Shown here: piece after piece, positions 36,777-48,549 of the stretch | Position numbering within the stretch: the stretch's first letter is position 1 | Layout of the letters: each line of letters begins with the position of its first letter | From: Plantago major | Taxonomy: Eukaryota > Streptophyta > Magnoliopsida > Lamiales > Plantaginaceae | Assembly (NCBI GenBank): GCA_026545765.1 | Contig: JAIFAC010000166.1 | Location: 45,001-109,000, forward strand | Direction of reading: 5' to 3' | DNA: 64,000 nucleotides | Program-made: the position numbers and the translations under genes | The notes under the pieces: model-generated | Seen by the model: the letters and a program-made list of their open reading frames with translations, nothing else | What the model was told of the DNA's origin: nothing | The model's database searches: none

Positions 36777-39700
36777 TCAATCATACAGTCCTTCCTGCTC
36801 CCACACATCCACCAGAAAGTCTACCATTTCCTGTCCATTAACCGAATTTCTGGATGTCAAGAAACGAACCATGGTAATAAGCGAGAATAATGTTACTGTT
36901 GCAGGAAACTCACCGTCAATGGGATGGCCTGCGGGAGAGGTTTGTTGGTCCCAAGCAAACTTTCGTAAGTTGTGTTCCAACTATAAAACGAACAACAGAT
37001 GAAGATTGATGAGAAAATTTTTGCCAATAGCCTGTGGCAATATGTAGTTTATGATATCTGGATTTCTCTCAATACTACTGCTTATTATCTCAAGTTCTCA
37101 ACCCACACATATAAGTCATAAGGCAAATGCAAGTTGTCACCTCAATTTGGGCTCTCTTGGTTGTACAGACTTCTGGGGTCTTTTATCACCAACCCATTGC
37201 TGCCTTGTTTGGTTCCAAAGAAGAAGCCCTGGAAACAGAAAAGAGAAAGACCAAAATCAATTTCGTAAATCAAGACTGCTGATCAATGCTGGAAATTAAC
37301 CTCTTCCAAGGTTTTTCCTAATGATATTCCATCCTACGAGTCTTAGCAATACTACTTCAGATTTAAGAATTAAGATGATGAAACAGCAAACAAATATGTA
37401 AGGAAGTTTCATCTTTCTTCATATATAATTATACTATTCCTTCTTCTGCAAGCTTAAGCCTCATAATGAGATGAACAGGGTGCCAAACCATTTGATGTCC
37501 ATGTCAAAGACGTGCACTTGTTTCATAGGTTAAGCCCACCCTTCAGAAGACGGCTTGTCTTTCCACAAATGGACTGAGTGCATTTCACACTTTAAAGGTG
37601 GGATTTTGTCCATATCTCCATCTTTTACTCTGTTTATTCTTTGTTCCATAGATGGACTTTCAGCTTGTACTTTAGTTGATCCCATTATGATTTTTTTAAA
37701 TAATAGTAATAAATACAGAAGTTTCCTGTAGAACATTTACCAGGTGGATAATTGCAGGAAAAAAAGAACTTACTCATTGAACCTTGAGGCTACGTCTAAT
37801 GTGTTATTTATAAGGAATGAGTGTGTAAAACCGATAATTATCTAAGGGGGGTGGGGGTAGCAATTTGCACACACATCTTACCAAGTTCTACTTGCTTATA
37901 AAGGACAAGGATTCTGTTTCTTGTTGCCGTGAGGAAATATTACCAATTTATCATCCGACCTAAACTTTGGTAAATCTAGTGATGACAAAACAATTAATGG
38001 GAGGAATCTTGATAGATTTATCATATATCATGCATATCCCTCTTAACCCAGAACCACAAATCAAACAAAGCCTATTATACATACAATCACGGTACAGTGA
38101 ACACACTCATCACCCCGATCACCTTAAAGCTTCCAACCTGATTCCGCTTGTGCTCCAACTCACTTGAGCACTTCAAGCACTGTTGGCCACTTTAATATGT
38201 CCAGCACTACCATACTACGCATATCTAAGTAGACATCAGTATAGCTTTATATTATTTCTTTAGAATGTAAAATTCTTGCTAAATACATTTGTTAACAAGT
38301 GTATAGATTATTTTTACTACTATGATCATTAATATGTTATATTACTATGTAGCTAATAATCCACACTTTAAGCGGCTCCCCAGTTCATGTTTTCTAATTT
38401 TGAGGCTTTCACAACTACACCTCCGCTTCAGGTGCTCTAGCTCATTACACCTCAGGTAAAAAGACCAAGGACAATAGAAGTTCTATTAATTCGAAAAATA
38501 AATAGGAAAACTAACAAGAAAAGCAGCAGGGAGGTAAGGATCTTAAACTTCAGGTAGTATTCTGAAACCCGATACTCAAACTTTAATGGGATAGCGAAGG
38601 ATAGCATAGAGTTGACAGCTGTAATAATGTCAGAAAGCAGACGGTTATGTGGAATATTCATTGATTTAAGTTGTGCATTCACGGGCAGTACATACACAAG
38701 AAAAGGTTAGCATGGAAGTACTTGCCATGATTCACAAATTCACCGGCGTTGCTCGTGCTACCAGCAGTGCTCCGGCTATCGAGGGTCTGGTTTGAGGTGC
38801 TGATCGACGACATACTTCTTCGGGAAGGAAAGCCACTATTATCCATATCACCAGAACTGGAGCTCCAGAAATCCTCCGCTACACTATGCTGCTTAACTCG
38901 ATGACCTTGAATTTTCAGTCCCTTAGCTGGCGCATCCACCGAAATTACAAGCGGCGGCTTTGTACAACATCCAAGACAACCTCTGCTCTGTTACAAGGTA
39001 TGGTTATACCAATGCAGATGATTAGCACGTACGCAGAGACTATTGCGACAGGCAATTGATTAAATCACATAAAAGAAGAGATTCTCAAAGTCCTTTGTTT
39101 TTTAGGCACAGAGTGAGAATTCTCTGTCAACTTAGTAGATCTCAATTACTATGAATGTTATACACCTCTATGCTTAAAGAGCTCATCAACTCCTGTCTCT
39201 ACCAATATTCAATTTTTTAAAAATATCTCTCTATCAAAGATAGCTTCTATATATAATGAAAGAGAAATAGCCTGAAAGGGCATGTCAAGTATATTTCGTC
39301 CAAGGAAAAAAATAATGCATGTGGTAAGACTGTAAGAAGCTAAGAGCTCAATGGGCAAGCTTGATAATGAACTCAGGCACGTAGATGTACAGCAGCAACA
39401 ATCAAAATGGTAGTGACAATACGGATTGCAAGAACCAATGAGAGGCGTTAATCAGCAGTGTGCGTTAATCTACAGTACTGAACATAATAGAACATGGTGG
39501 AAGATTACTACCAGGTAAGACAATCCAGTTCATAATGATTAATGAGACAAAACCACAAACAAACTGCAAAAATATGAGATAAATGGAACTCCAAGTATCC
39601 AACGTCCCTCAATTCAAACAAAGCAATTGAACGATAACTTAATATAAAGTTTATAATCAAGCGCAGAAGCAAACAAGATAAAGGAGCAACGACACACAGA

Positions 39701-40777
39701 CAAAACAAAACCAAGGTCATAAAAGTTCAATGCTCATTCGTCTTACATGGACATATTTACATATGAGCGTGATATTTTCCATCACCAGCAGAATAGAGCT
39801 TGAAACTGCATCGCAGAGAACTCCATAAAAGAACGTGGCACCTAACTTGATGCAAGCCTTCATTTAAATGACTAAACAATACCAATTATTCTTAGAAACA
39901 ACTATTCCCAATCTTTATTCTGTTTCCTTTAGCAGGCTCCGTGTATCTAACCCAACTGTTTAGATCATCAAGCAGAAGTACACAGGCGAAGAAAAGGACA
40001 CCTGAACCATTCTATTTACACATGCAATTGTTGCTTGCTTAAAATAGAAGCAAAACCAGAGATTCTCAACCACGTACAGAATATAACCAGATTTAAGATT
40101 AATCCCAAGAATAAACTGCTTGATTCCTCAAGAAACCTCTCCATTATTCTTGTCATCAAAGTACCAATTTATTCCCTAATAGATATACTATAATGCTACC
40201 CTGGCCTTTTTTCATCGTTCTATTTGTGACTTTGTTATACAAACACCCAACAACAAGATAATAGGGGCCTTCAATTTCTTACACCAACATGAGGTTAATA
40301 ACAAAACAATAACATTGTAATGCTCCAAGATGAACAATAACAGAACTGTACAAATAAATTGCTTGATTTTCAAATACCCCTCAATTGTTATCATCATCAA
40401 AGTACAAATTTTGATTCCTTTACCAGTACAATGCCACTCTATTAATTGCTCCTTGTTCTATCCAATGACCGTGTTATACAAACCACATTACCGCAAACCA
40501 ATAAGCTCGAATTTTCTAAATTCCTTGCATAAACATGAACTTAAACCAGAGCAAAAACATACACTACTCAAGATGAACAAAATAAAACTATGTGAGTAAT
40601 TGCACAACCCAGTCTTCATTCAGTTAATTGAACAGTCCAATCTCTAATTAAACCCAATCTTGTTCTTGCTCGAAAATAACAACCAACTCAAACACACACA
40701 ACAACAACAAAATCAAAATGGAAAGTAAAAATAGAAACACAAACATTCAGAGGGGCAGGAAAACTAACCCCATGCAT
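36777..40777 (-). CDS. Gag1-like clamp domain protein (DUF4050 family)
   Basis: Plant protein of unknown function with the Gag1-like clamp signature. Coding exons on minus: 40769-40777 (MHG), 38726-38987 (SRGCLGCCTKPPLVISVDAP, then SVAEDFW, SMSSISTSNQTLDSRS, NAGEFVNHG), 37141-37228 (LLLWNQTRQQWVGDKRP, VQPREPKL), 36914-36980 (WNTTYESLLGTNKPLPQAIP) and 36777-36830 (EMVDFLVDVWEQEGLYD, stop). Phases join exactly and give 159 residues, the usual size. The intron after 38726 begins GCAAGT, a GC-AG intron required to reach the conserved GLLLWNQTR. Intron 1 is 1.8 kb. The Cys-rich start could be lipidated, but that is speculation. A 5' UTR intron is likely (donor at 41000/41001, acceptor at 40925). 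The upstream leader exon contains a 21-codon open frame. The body is certain; the tiny first exon is the weakest part. Confidence 0.85.
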
Positions 40778-41095
40778 GCAAGTAAATTAGAAATCCAAGA
40801 AGGGGATAATCTAAACCGCCAAGGCATTAACAAGAAACACTATCTCCTGACAAATTCTTGAGGAAAAAATCATTTCTTTTTACAAATCCCAGATCTCAAA
40901 TGTTCAGCTGAATAAGCGTCTGCACTGCAAGAGATAGAAACAGAGATTAGTCGTTGAGTTTATCGAAAACCAGAATTGGGTGATTAACGAACTGATTTAC
41001 CTTGTGGTGGGTAGTAACCAGAAATGGGTTCAATCGGTGAATTGTATTGGCTCTTGATTGGAGTATAGCAGAAGAGAGGAGATGGTAAAAGGGGC
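40778..41095 (-). promoter_or_regulatory. 5' leader of the Gag1-like gene, with intron
   Basis: On minus, the exon ends CCACCACAAG/GTAAATC at 41001 and resumes after CTCTTGCAG at 40924, leaving a leader intron of about 76 bases (40925-41000). An ATG at about 40871 opens a short upstream frame that stops before the main start. Transcription probably begins near 41,060-41,095. Read by eye only. Confidence 0.5.
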
Positions 41096-41334
41096 TTTGT
41101 GCTTAGTGGGCAAGTGCAGACTGTATGGACTATTGGAGTATGGGCTATGTGTCCACTTGGCATTTTGTGTAATTACATTTCTACCTCTTCACAACTGACA
41201 ACTCGAAGTAAATTGGATTTTGTCAAAAAAATTCCGGCCGGGGTTGTTACCACCCATCCCCCAGTCGAAATAAACATAAAACAATAATACAAGTCTTCCC
41301 CACCCGACAAAAAAAAATCACGGAAACATGTAGG

Positions 41335-42374
41335 TAGGGGTGTAAACGAAACGAATGTTCGTGAAAATTTTACGAAAAAATTCAGTCAATACTCAATTCG
41401 CGTTCGAGTTTGACCTGTCCGACTGTTCATAACAAAACGTAACACATAATTTATTGTTGGTAGTCATGAATCGTTAAGTGAACAATTTATATATATAATA
41501 AATATATATTATTTTAGACAAAGTAGTAGGTACTCCCTCCGTTCCATAAATCTCTTGTTATTTACTTTTTGCACAATTTTTAAAAGTTTGAGGAAAAAAT
41601 GGTTAATATAGATAAAGTAACAAGTGTATGGTAAAAAGTAAGAAAGAGAATTGATAAAGTATAAAAGTGAGTGATTAAAATATTAATAATGGGGATAGTG
41701 GGTTTACATAAGAGGAAATGGAAAGTTTAATGAAACGTCCAAAATGAAAAAACAAAAAGTTTCTAATGGAATGAGGGAATAGTATAATACACATTTTACT
41801 TTTTAGTTTTCACCTAGCATAATAATAATCCTAATTTCCAATATTTGCCCCATTTATATTCTTTATCAGGTCACAAGTCACACCTCCTCTCCAAGCTGCC
41901 TCCTCCAAGCCGCCGCACCGCCTACACCCGCCACCATCCACCACCACCGCACCGCCTACACCTCTTCAGCCCATCGCCACCACACCTCCTCTCCCATCCA
42001 CCTACACCCGCCACCATCCACCGCCTACACCCAACGCCACCGCACCACGAATCTGACTGCTTGTAAGAGACCTTTCCTTCTATTTTTGTAATATTTTTGC
42101 TTGATTTTTGGGGTTTCCTTCTATTTTCGAACACGAACAACGAACTGAACTGTTCGCGAACACGATCTTATAACGAACAAACAAACTGAACTATCCGCGA
42201 ACAAAATCTTAACGAACACTAACGAACAAACATGAACATCTCAAAATCTTAACGAACTGAACATGAACAAGTGGATGAGATGTTCGCGAACATGAACACG
42301 AACATGAAAATTCTTAATGAACAAACGTTCGTTAATCTCAATGTTCAGTTCGTTCGGTTCGAAATACACCCCTA
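41335..42374. mobile_element. hAT-type non-autonomous element, 8-bp duplication
   Basis: Ends TAGGGGTGTAAACGAA and (reverse complement of the right end) TAGGGGTGTATTTCGAA form inverted repeats. They are flanked by CATGTAGG at 41327-41334 and 42375-42382, the 8-bp duplication expected of hAT elements. Subterminal regions are full of GAACGAAC/GTTCGTT motifs in both orientations. The interior holds a Stowaway MITE and a Pro-rich CGCCTACACCCGCCACC minisatellite (about 41,900-42,045), but no transposase. Confidence 0.92.
41533..41782. mobile_element. Stowaway MITE, 250 bp, nested in hAT element
   Basis: Left end CTCCCTCCGTTCCATAAA. Right end CTAATGGAATGAGGGAATAG is its imperfect inverted copy, with TA on both sides (41531-41532 and 41783-41784). 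The interior has the usual AAACGTCCAAAATG-type stretch of Tc1/mariner-derived MITEs and no coding capacity. The damaged right end suggests age. Confidence 0.9.
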
Positions 42375-42382
42375 CATGTAGG

Positions 42383-44540
42383 AGATTGTTTTTGTGAATT
42401 GTGAATATGTGATATTGCAATATCCTGTCTCTAGCCTGAGCCTGTGGTTTTTCCGGTTATGTGATGTGACTAGGACCGCTTAGTAAATTTTACGATTATG
42501 GTTATCTAACTGGTTATAGGTCATGGTTATAATCTCATACATAATAATGGTTATAATTAGGGTTTTTAACCAATCATTCCAATTTCCAAGTATCGAGTTA
42601 CTATTCATTGACTCCAAAACTCAAAAATCTGAAACTCAAATATACTTCTAAACCTTATCAAAATCATAGTCAAATGTTGAACATAAAACTTCAAAAATCA
42701 ACGCCAATGTAGTTACTACTCATCAACTCTAAATTTTAACTCAATTTGAGTTATTAATCACCAGAAGTTTATATATTTTCATGATATTGTAGATTTTAGC
42801 AAAACATACCATGTAGATCAAGTGTGTTATTTTTCTAGTTAAAAAAAAAAAGTTCATAGAGGTTATAAGCTTACTAATAAACTTGTTCGTAATGTCTCAC
42901 GCGAGGTACAGCCATTGAAAATGGAAGAATGCAAACCATTGAAACTTTATGTAAATATGAAGCCACCTAGTTTTACTGTACTTTTTTTAGATAAGATATC
43001 CAGCTATATTTACTTTAATTAGACAACTGATTGTATATATTAGTTGTGACTGGCCTTTTTTCCAAACTGGTTTAATTTTAATATATATTTTTTAGTAATT
43101 TATGGATAAAATTGGTATTTAGCGATGATTTTCCCGAGAGATAGTGACTCAATAACTGAAACAACCAATACGCAGGTTGTTGCCCACCAGTATGCAGGTT
43201 GTTGCACAATAAATTGTAATTATTGCAGCTAAATTATTAGACCCTATATCGTGGCCTTGTACCTTCTTCAAAATCGTTTTCTTGATTCAATTCAATTATG
43301 AAATTCTCGGATTGTATATTTTTAGATCTTCAGGTGTATTTTCTATTATGAGAAAGAAAGAAAAATGACGCCCTAGTTGCCAGTTGAATGATAAAATATA
43401 CCAGTGCAAAAATTAAGAACTATCAACTATCTAATCAAATTAAGATGTTGTCCCTTTCAACACTCGTTGTTTGTTTCTGGGTTTTATACATGACCATGCA
43501 TTGTTTAGTGTACGCACAAATCTTGGAAGTCATCTTCATAAAAGAATATCTTCTTGATTTCACCTCCAAACAAATTGCGGCCTCTACTTTATTCTAAAGG
43601 TTATGTATTATATGTGATATTTAAATAAAACTTATATTCTACAACAACTTTTATTACCATATCTATAAGATACGAGATAAACATCATATATGTTGAATTA
43701 TTTACATGTTTAGGAATGTGGGTGGTGCGTGAGTACATGTATGATAAGCACGCGATGAGTTAAGTTATGCATGTAAAGTTTCTTAATTGATCAAGATATT
43801 GATATTTCATATTTTAGTTTCTCTCATAAAAGTTTTATATACTTATTGACCTGTCGAATATTACACTTCAATTCCGGTAAATTCTAACTTATAATGTTAA
43901 AGTTTTAACTCCCCGTAACAAAATGATAGTTTGAAGTTTGAACATTGGAAGAATATGACGTCTCCAGGGGTGTCACTGGTTTATCGCAAACGGTAAAAAG
44001 GCAATACAATAAGATAATAATATTTTTAAATTTCCAACTTAATTTAAGTATCACCCGTACACTTTAATTATATATGTAATCACATAATGATACCATTGGT
44101 AAATCATCCTCCCAAAGTATAAATAACATATTGAGAAGTTACAGGGTCATTTACGAGGTACGAACACTTAACAATATTATCTAATCAATTTTTTTATTTT
44201 TAAAATTTTCGGATATTATTCACATGAATTCAAATTAACTGCGGGCTCCATTGTTTTAGGCTGCAAAGTTGACAATTGGCCAATGGACAAGAATATTAAG
44301 CTTTCAGAACCTTAATCAACAGTATTAAACGAACAAAACAATGCCTTTTTTTCCTTCCAGAGATAGCATATAAGCATATTAAATTTCTTGGATAAGAACA
44401 GTTACATTAATTTTAAGCAAAGTGGTTTGTCAAAACAACGTTCGGTTCTGAAGAATGTGTGCCATAATAAGCAGGAAGAATATATTCTGTGGGAAATACT
44501 CATCCTTATGCTTTGTTATATGCGAAATGTAATTCCCTCT
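42383..44540. other. AT-rich intergenic region, no gene recognised
   Basis: No supported exon, RNA gene or element ends. The 69-codon frame at 43388-43597 and the 61-codon frame at 44388-44573 look random. The right end merges into the SPX gene promoter. Confidence 0.5.
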
Positions 44541-44548
44541 GAATATTC
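44541..44548 (+). promoter_or_regulatory. P1BS site (GAATATTC)
   Basis: A perfect palindromic match to the PHR1-binding site GNATATNC. It lies 35 bases upstream of the TATA box and 136 upstream of the SPX start codon. PHR1-type MYB factors bind this site under phosphate starvation, and SPX1/SPX2-class genes are established targets. An 8-mer can occur by chance, but this position is what one would predict. Confidence 0.75.
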
Positions 44549-44583
44549 TCATATCTCTAACTCAAACCATTGATTCTCATAAT

Positions 44584-44591
44584 TATATAAA
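44584..44591 (+). promoter_or_regulatory. TATA box of SPX gene (TATATAAA)
   Basis: Consensus plant TATA box 93 bases before the start codon, giving a leader of some 60 bases with no upstream ATG. Confidence 0.75.
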
Positions 44592-44676
44592 CAAGCCCTC
44601 TTGCACTCTTTCAGCTTCATCTCATTCTTGAAACCTCTTCTTTATCTTACACACAACACAAGAGAGCAAGAAAAAT

Positions 44677-46886
44677 ATGAACTTTTGGAAGAATCTAAGG
44701 CAGCTTCTTGATGAGATGTTTCCTGAGTGGCAGGACAAGTTTATAGCATATAAAGTTCTGAAAAAGCAGCTCAAGCTGAATTATCCGAAGATGGGGAGTG
44801 ATGATGAGAGACTGAGTAAGCGGCCGAGGTTGAGTTGCGACGAGGAGATTAATAAGGATTTCTTGAAGCTTTTGCTGCAGGAGATTAACAAGATTAATGG
44901 TTTTTCATGGATAAAGAAGAAGACTGTGTTATCAAATTAAAGGTATAACATTTCTGTTTTTTCAATTTTTAATTTCCATTAAATTTTTTGACCATCGGTA
45001 ATAAAAAGTTAGATCTTGAACTTTTTTTAACTATTGAAAATCTATTTGGAAAAAGAATACTTGAAAACTTTTTGAAAAGAAGGAAATTATATTTTTATTA
45101 GAAAATATTCCTACCCAAATTAACCTAAATTAGACTAAATAAAATAAGAATTAAAAACACCCATATTACCAAGCAACGAATTCTATACATCATGCACCCA
45201 ATATTATCCCCCAGTAATTCTATACACATCAATTACTAATTTTTTCATTACTAATTTAAACTGCTCAACGATTATTTCTTTCAACTTCTGATAATTTTGA
45301 TAATGTTATTAAAGTGGCGATGTAAAATACATTAAATATATATTATAATTATTGGACAAAATATGATATATTATTATTTAAAAAACTATAGACTAATAAT
45401 ACGATAAGAAATGTTAAAGACAAGAAAAATAAAAGTAATAATGCTTTTATGTCGTTTTACAAAACAATTTAGATTTTAATTTAATTTCTTAAACCTACAT
45501 TTAAAACAAAGTTTAGCAAATTTAGATTTAGATTCTTAACCAAATTTCTAAATTAACTTTTTCAATTGGTTTTTAAACAGCCATCATCTTGGTATGGTTT
45601 TTCTTGAACTAAGTGATCGGTATGTTAGTTATAGCCTATAGGTATAAATTCTTGGGGCCTAATTCAAATGCAAATTGAAATTGAGCAGATCAATAATTAG
45701 TCTGCAACCAGAGATAAGTCCTTTACTTAATTGCCTGTACTATCATAGCTTCTTGTTCTATACTGTTGAAGGTTGATTCATTGAATTTAATGTATTTTCA
45801 GCCGCTTTTTGGTGGATGATATCTATGTGTGATTTATTTGGCTTATTGGTTTTTCTAGATATTCATATGTAAAGAGGTAGTTTCATGTGTGAATCTTGTA
45901 TGGATGATACCATCGAACTAGGAGTAGGGAGTCAGAGACAAATGGTAGATTTAAAATACATCAGAATTCGGATAAGCTGAGGCCAATTTTTTCGAGTTTA
46001 GGATCCTGGAATATATGGAACAAGGCAAGGAGTAAATGATGAACTGTTCGAGTTAAACTGCAAGATCAGATTAGCTGATGCCAAGTTTTCGGAATATAGA
46101 ACTAGGAATGGATTGAATGAGGCAGGGAGAAATGTAGTATGCATTAACATGCCTAAGTTCGAAACGAAATAGCAATTTGATGCCACAAGAACGATCTCAT
46201 ATATAGCTAGTTTTTTAACTTTCAGGTACTGAGTACTGACCTTTTTTAATTTGTGGGACTTTGATTGTTATAGCTGCTGAAAGCTGAAGTTTCTGAGGCC
46301 AATGATTCGAAAGAAGAGCTTATGAGATTAGGAAGAAAGGTTGTAGATATTCATGGAGAGATGATTTTGTTGAACAACTACAGTGCTCTCAACTACATAG
46401 GTATGCTCATTTAAGCCTTTAACTTTGCTTCCTCTGGGTGTGTGTTGTGTTTACGAATTAGAAGTGTGTTTGCAAGTTGCGATTTTAACTGTTAAGTACA
46501 TGCCGAGGACTTATGTTCCAAATTTGTCTGCTCTTATCTGAGCAGGACTGCTGAAGATATTGAAGAAGTATGACAAGAGAAGTGGCGATGTAATTCGACT
46601 CCCTTTCATAAGGAATGTGCTACAACAGCCATTCTTTCGGACTGAAGTGATAAACAACCTGGTACAGGAGTGTGAGATCTTGATTTGCCATATCTTCTCT
46701 CGGCATGAGCAATTGCAGCAAGATTCACCTGTAGATACTTACATCGGAGAACTTCCAGCAGGAACAGCTAGATTGATGGAAAGCCAGTATTTGAGGCTTA
46801 GCAGATCAGCTTTACAGACCTTGAGACAAATCAGAAGTCGAAGTTCGACTATAAGCATGTTTTCTCTTCCACCGATGGAAGCATAG
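44677..46886 (+). CDS. SPX1/SPX2: SPX-domain protein (SPX1/SPX2 type), frameshift in exon 1
   Basis: Single-domain SPX protein, a nuclear inositol-pyrophosphate sensor that binds PHR transcription factors when phosphate is plentiful. Exons: 44677-44942 (MNFWKNLRQ, PEWQDKFIAYKVLKKQLKL, KRPRLS), 46274-46400 (KEELMRLGRKVVDIHGEM, LLNNYSALNYIG) and 46546-46886 (LLKILKKYDKRSGDVIRLPF, QQPFFRTEVINNLVQECE, SSTISMFSLPP). Splice sites are AAG/GTATAA, TATAG, ATAG/GTATG and GAGCAG, and phases match. The Lys cluster KILKKYDKR that contacts the ligand is present. One T is missing from a T run at 44901-44905: the frame as written stops at 44938-44940, whereas the shifted frame gives the conserved FFMDKEEDCVIKLK up to the donor. 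With that base the protein would be about 244 residues. This is either a sequence error or a recent null allele; the rest shows no decay. Confidence 0.9.
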
Positions 46887-47391
46887 TGACGAGTCTTGTA
46901 ACTTGGCCCAAAATGTAGAGTGATTTTGGAGTGAATTTAACCTATGGCGTTATTGATACTTGGGACATTCTTGTGACGTTTGACATTTGTACTTGGTTTC
47001 GATGTGTACTTTGGAAGTCTTTTAGATAAGCAGTGAATCTTTTAACTTTCTGATGTAATTGGTCCAGCTCAAGGTAACTTCAAGAGCGGCATGACTTGTT
47101 CATCCCTACCTATAGGTAGACTTTTATGGAAAGGAGTCGGCTCCCCGTCTGCCTTCTTCTCGGATGCACAGACGGATCTCTCTTGTGCTCTCTATTCTAT
47201 GTACCATATCCATATTTTCTCATGCAAAAAGTTCTTCCTTTCCATCTCCAGGACAAAGTGTCCATTCGTTTTTCTTTGTTGCCTTCTGTAGGGCATGAAC
47301 CCTTGCTATAGAGATCTAGGTAATGTTGTCTTGAAACAATTCTGATGTGGTGATGTTGAAGTAATTTATACATGACAATTTTGAATAACTA

Positions 47392-47464
47392 GCGCCTGTA
47401 GCTCAGTGGATAGAGCGTCTGTTTCCTAAGCAGAAAGTCGTAGGTTCGACCCCTACCTGGTGCG
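47392..47464 (+). tRNA. tRNA-Arg (anticodon CCT)
   Basis: 73 bases that fold as a nuclear tRNA. The acceptor GCGCCTG pairs with CTGGTGC (with a G-T pair and a T-T mismatch at position 6), D arm AGCTC/GAGC, anticodon stem TCTGT/GCAGA with loop TTCCTAA, so the anticodon is CCT at 47425-47427. T arm GTAGG TTCGACC CCTAC, discriminator G. The A-box and B-box promoters are intact and TTTT follows at 47465. CCA is not encoded, as expected. It decodes AGG. It lies about 500 bases after the SPX gene on the same strand. Confidence 0.96.
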
Positions 47465-48240
47465 TTTTGGTTTTTTTATTTTCTTTTGACCTACACGTAC
47501 GAGTTTACTACGTGCCTGATTGGTTTTGGTTTTTTAATTTTCTTTTGTCCTACACGTACGAGTTTACCACGGGCCTGATTGGTTTTGGTTTTTTAATTTT
47601 CTTTTGTCCTACACGTACGAGTTTACCACGGGCCTGATTGGTTTTGGTTTTTTAATTTTCTTTTGACCTACACGTACGAGATTACGACGGGCCTGATTGG
47701 TTTGGCACGTTTTGGTTTTTTAATTTTCTTTTGACCTACACGTACGAGTTTACTACGGGCCTGATTGGTTTGGAAATGCTATTGGCCTTGGTCAAATAGT
47801 ATTTCTCAAGCCGAACCAAGAAACGCGTTTGAATGTGTAGTTTGACCGGAAAATTAATTTTCTTTTGACCTACACGTACGAGTTTACTACGGGCCTGATT
47901 GGTTTGGAAATGCTATTGGCCTTGGTCAAATAGTACTTCTCAAGCCGAACCAAGAAACCGTTTGGATGTGTAGTTTGACCGGAAAATGTCAAAAAATGTG
48001 GTGATTTGGTTTGGTGTATTGTGATGTATTTCAAATGTCGCGTTTTGTTTTTTTAATTTCTTTTGACCTACACGTATGAGTTTACTACGGGCCTGATTGG
48101 TTTGGAAATGCTATTGGCCTTGGTCAAATAGCATTTCTCAAGCCGAACCAAGAAACTCGTTTGGATGAGTAGTTTGACAGGAAAATGTCAAAAAATGTAG
48201 TGATTGGTTTGGTATATTGTGATGTGTTTCGAATGTCACT
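47465..48240 (+). repeat. Minisatellite starting at the tRNA 3' end
   Basis: Direct repeats begin at once after the tRNA. A unit of about 58-60 bases (TTTTCTTTTGACCTACACG, TACGAGTTTACTACGGGCC, TGATTGGTTTTGG) occurs five times to 47770. Two longer units follow that add GAAATGCTATTGGCCTTGG and AACCAAGAAACGCGTTTG, at about 47,857 and 48,055. The core CCTACACGTACGAG is seen seven times. The same core, as CCTACACGCACGAG, recurs twice near 52,760 and 53,000. Confidence 0.9.
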
Positions 48241-48541
48241 TTCAAGTCCGAAACGCACTTTTAAAATCGCATTTGGTAATTGGTTTATGCGCATTTAACA
48301 TGGGGTCAATTTTGATCCATGATAATGACACTTTGCACTTCAATAGCATTTGGTGTTTGGTTTGATGCATTTCATGTATTGGCAATTTGTATTGAAGTTA
48401 AGTAAAACACACAAGTTCAACAATTCCAAAACATAATTTTGCCCTTAAATACTTCATTCACCACAATTACTATGACTTTAATAAGTCTTTTTAACAACAA
48501 AATCCCAAACTAATACAAACTTAGGTGAACAACTAAGTACT
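48241..48541. other. Repeat-derived spacer
   Basis: Contains TTTGGTTTGATGCATTTC and GCATTTGGTAATTGG stretches related to the longer minisatellite units, and in inverted form to 52,480-52,680 (CCAAACCAATCACCAGTAG, ACATGGGGTCAA). No gene seen. Confidence 0.5.
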
Positions 48542-48549
48542 CTTAGGAG

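Noticed and set aside
41845..42066. Pro/His-rich 73-codon frame inside the hAT element
   Set aside because: Product of a CGCCTACACC minisatellite in a non-coding element.
47465..48240. CRISPR-like look of regularly spaced repeats after the tRNA
   Set aside because: Units are contiguous variants of one sequence without unique spacers, in a eukaryotic nuclear context.
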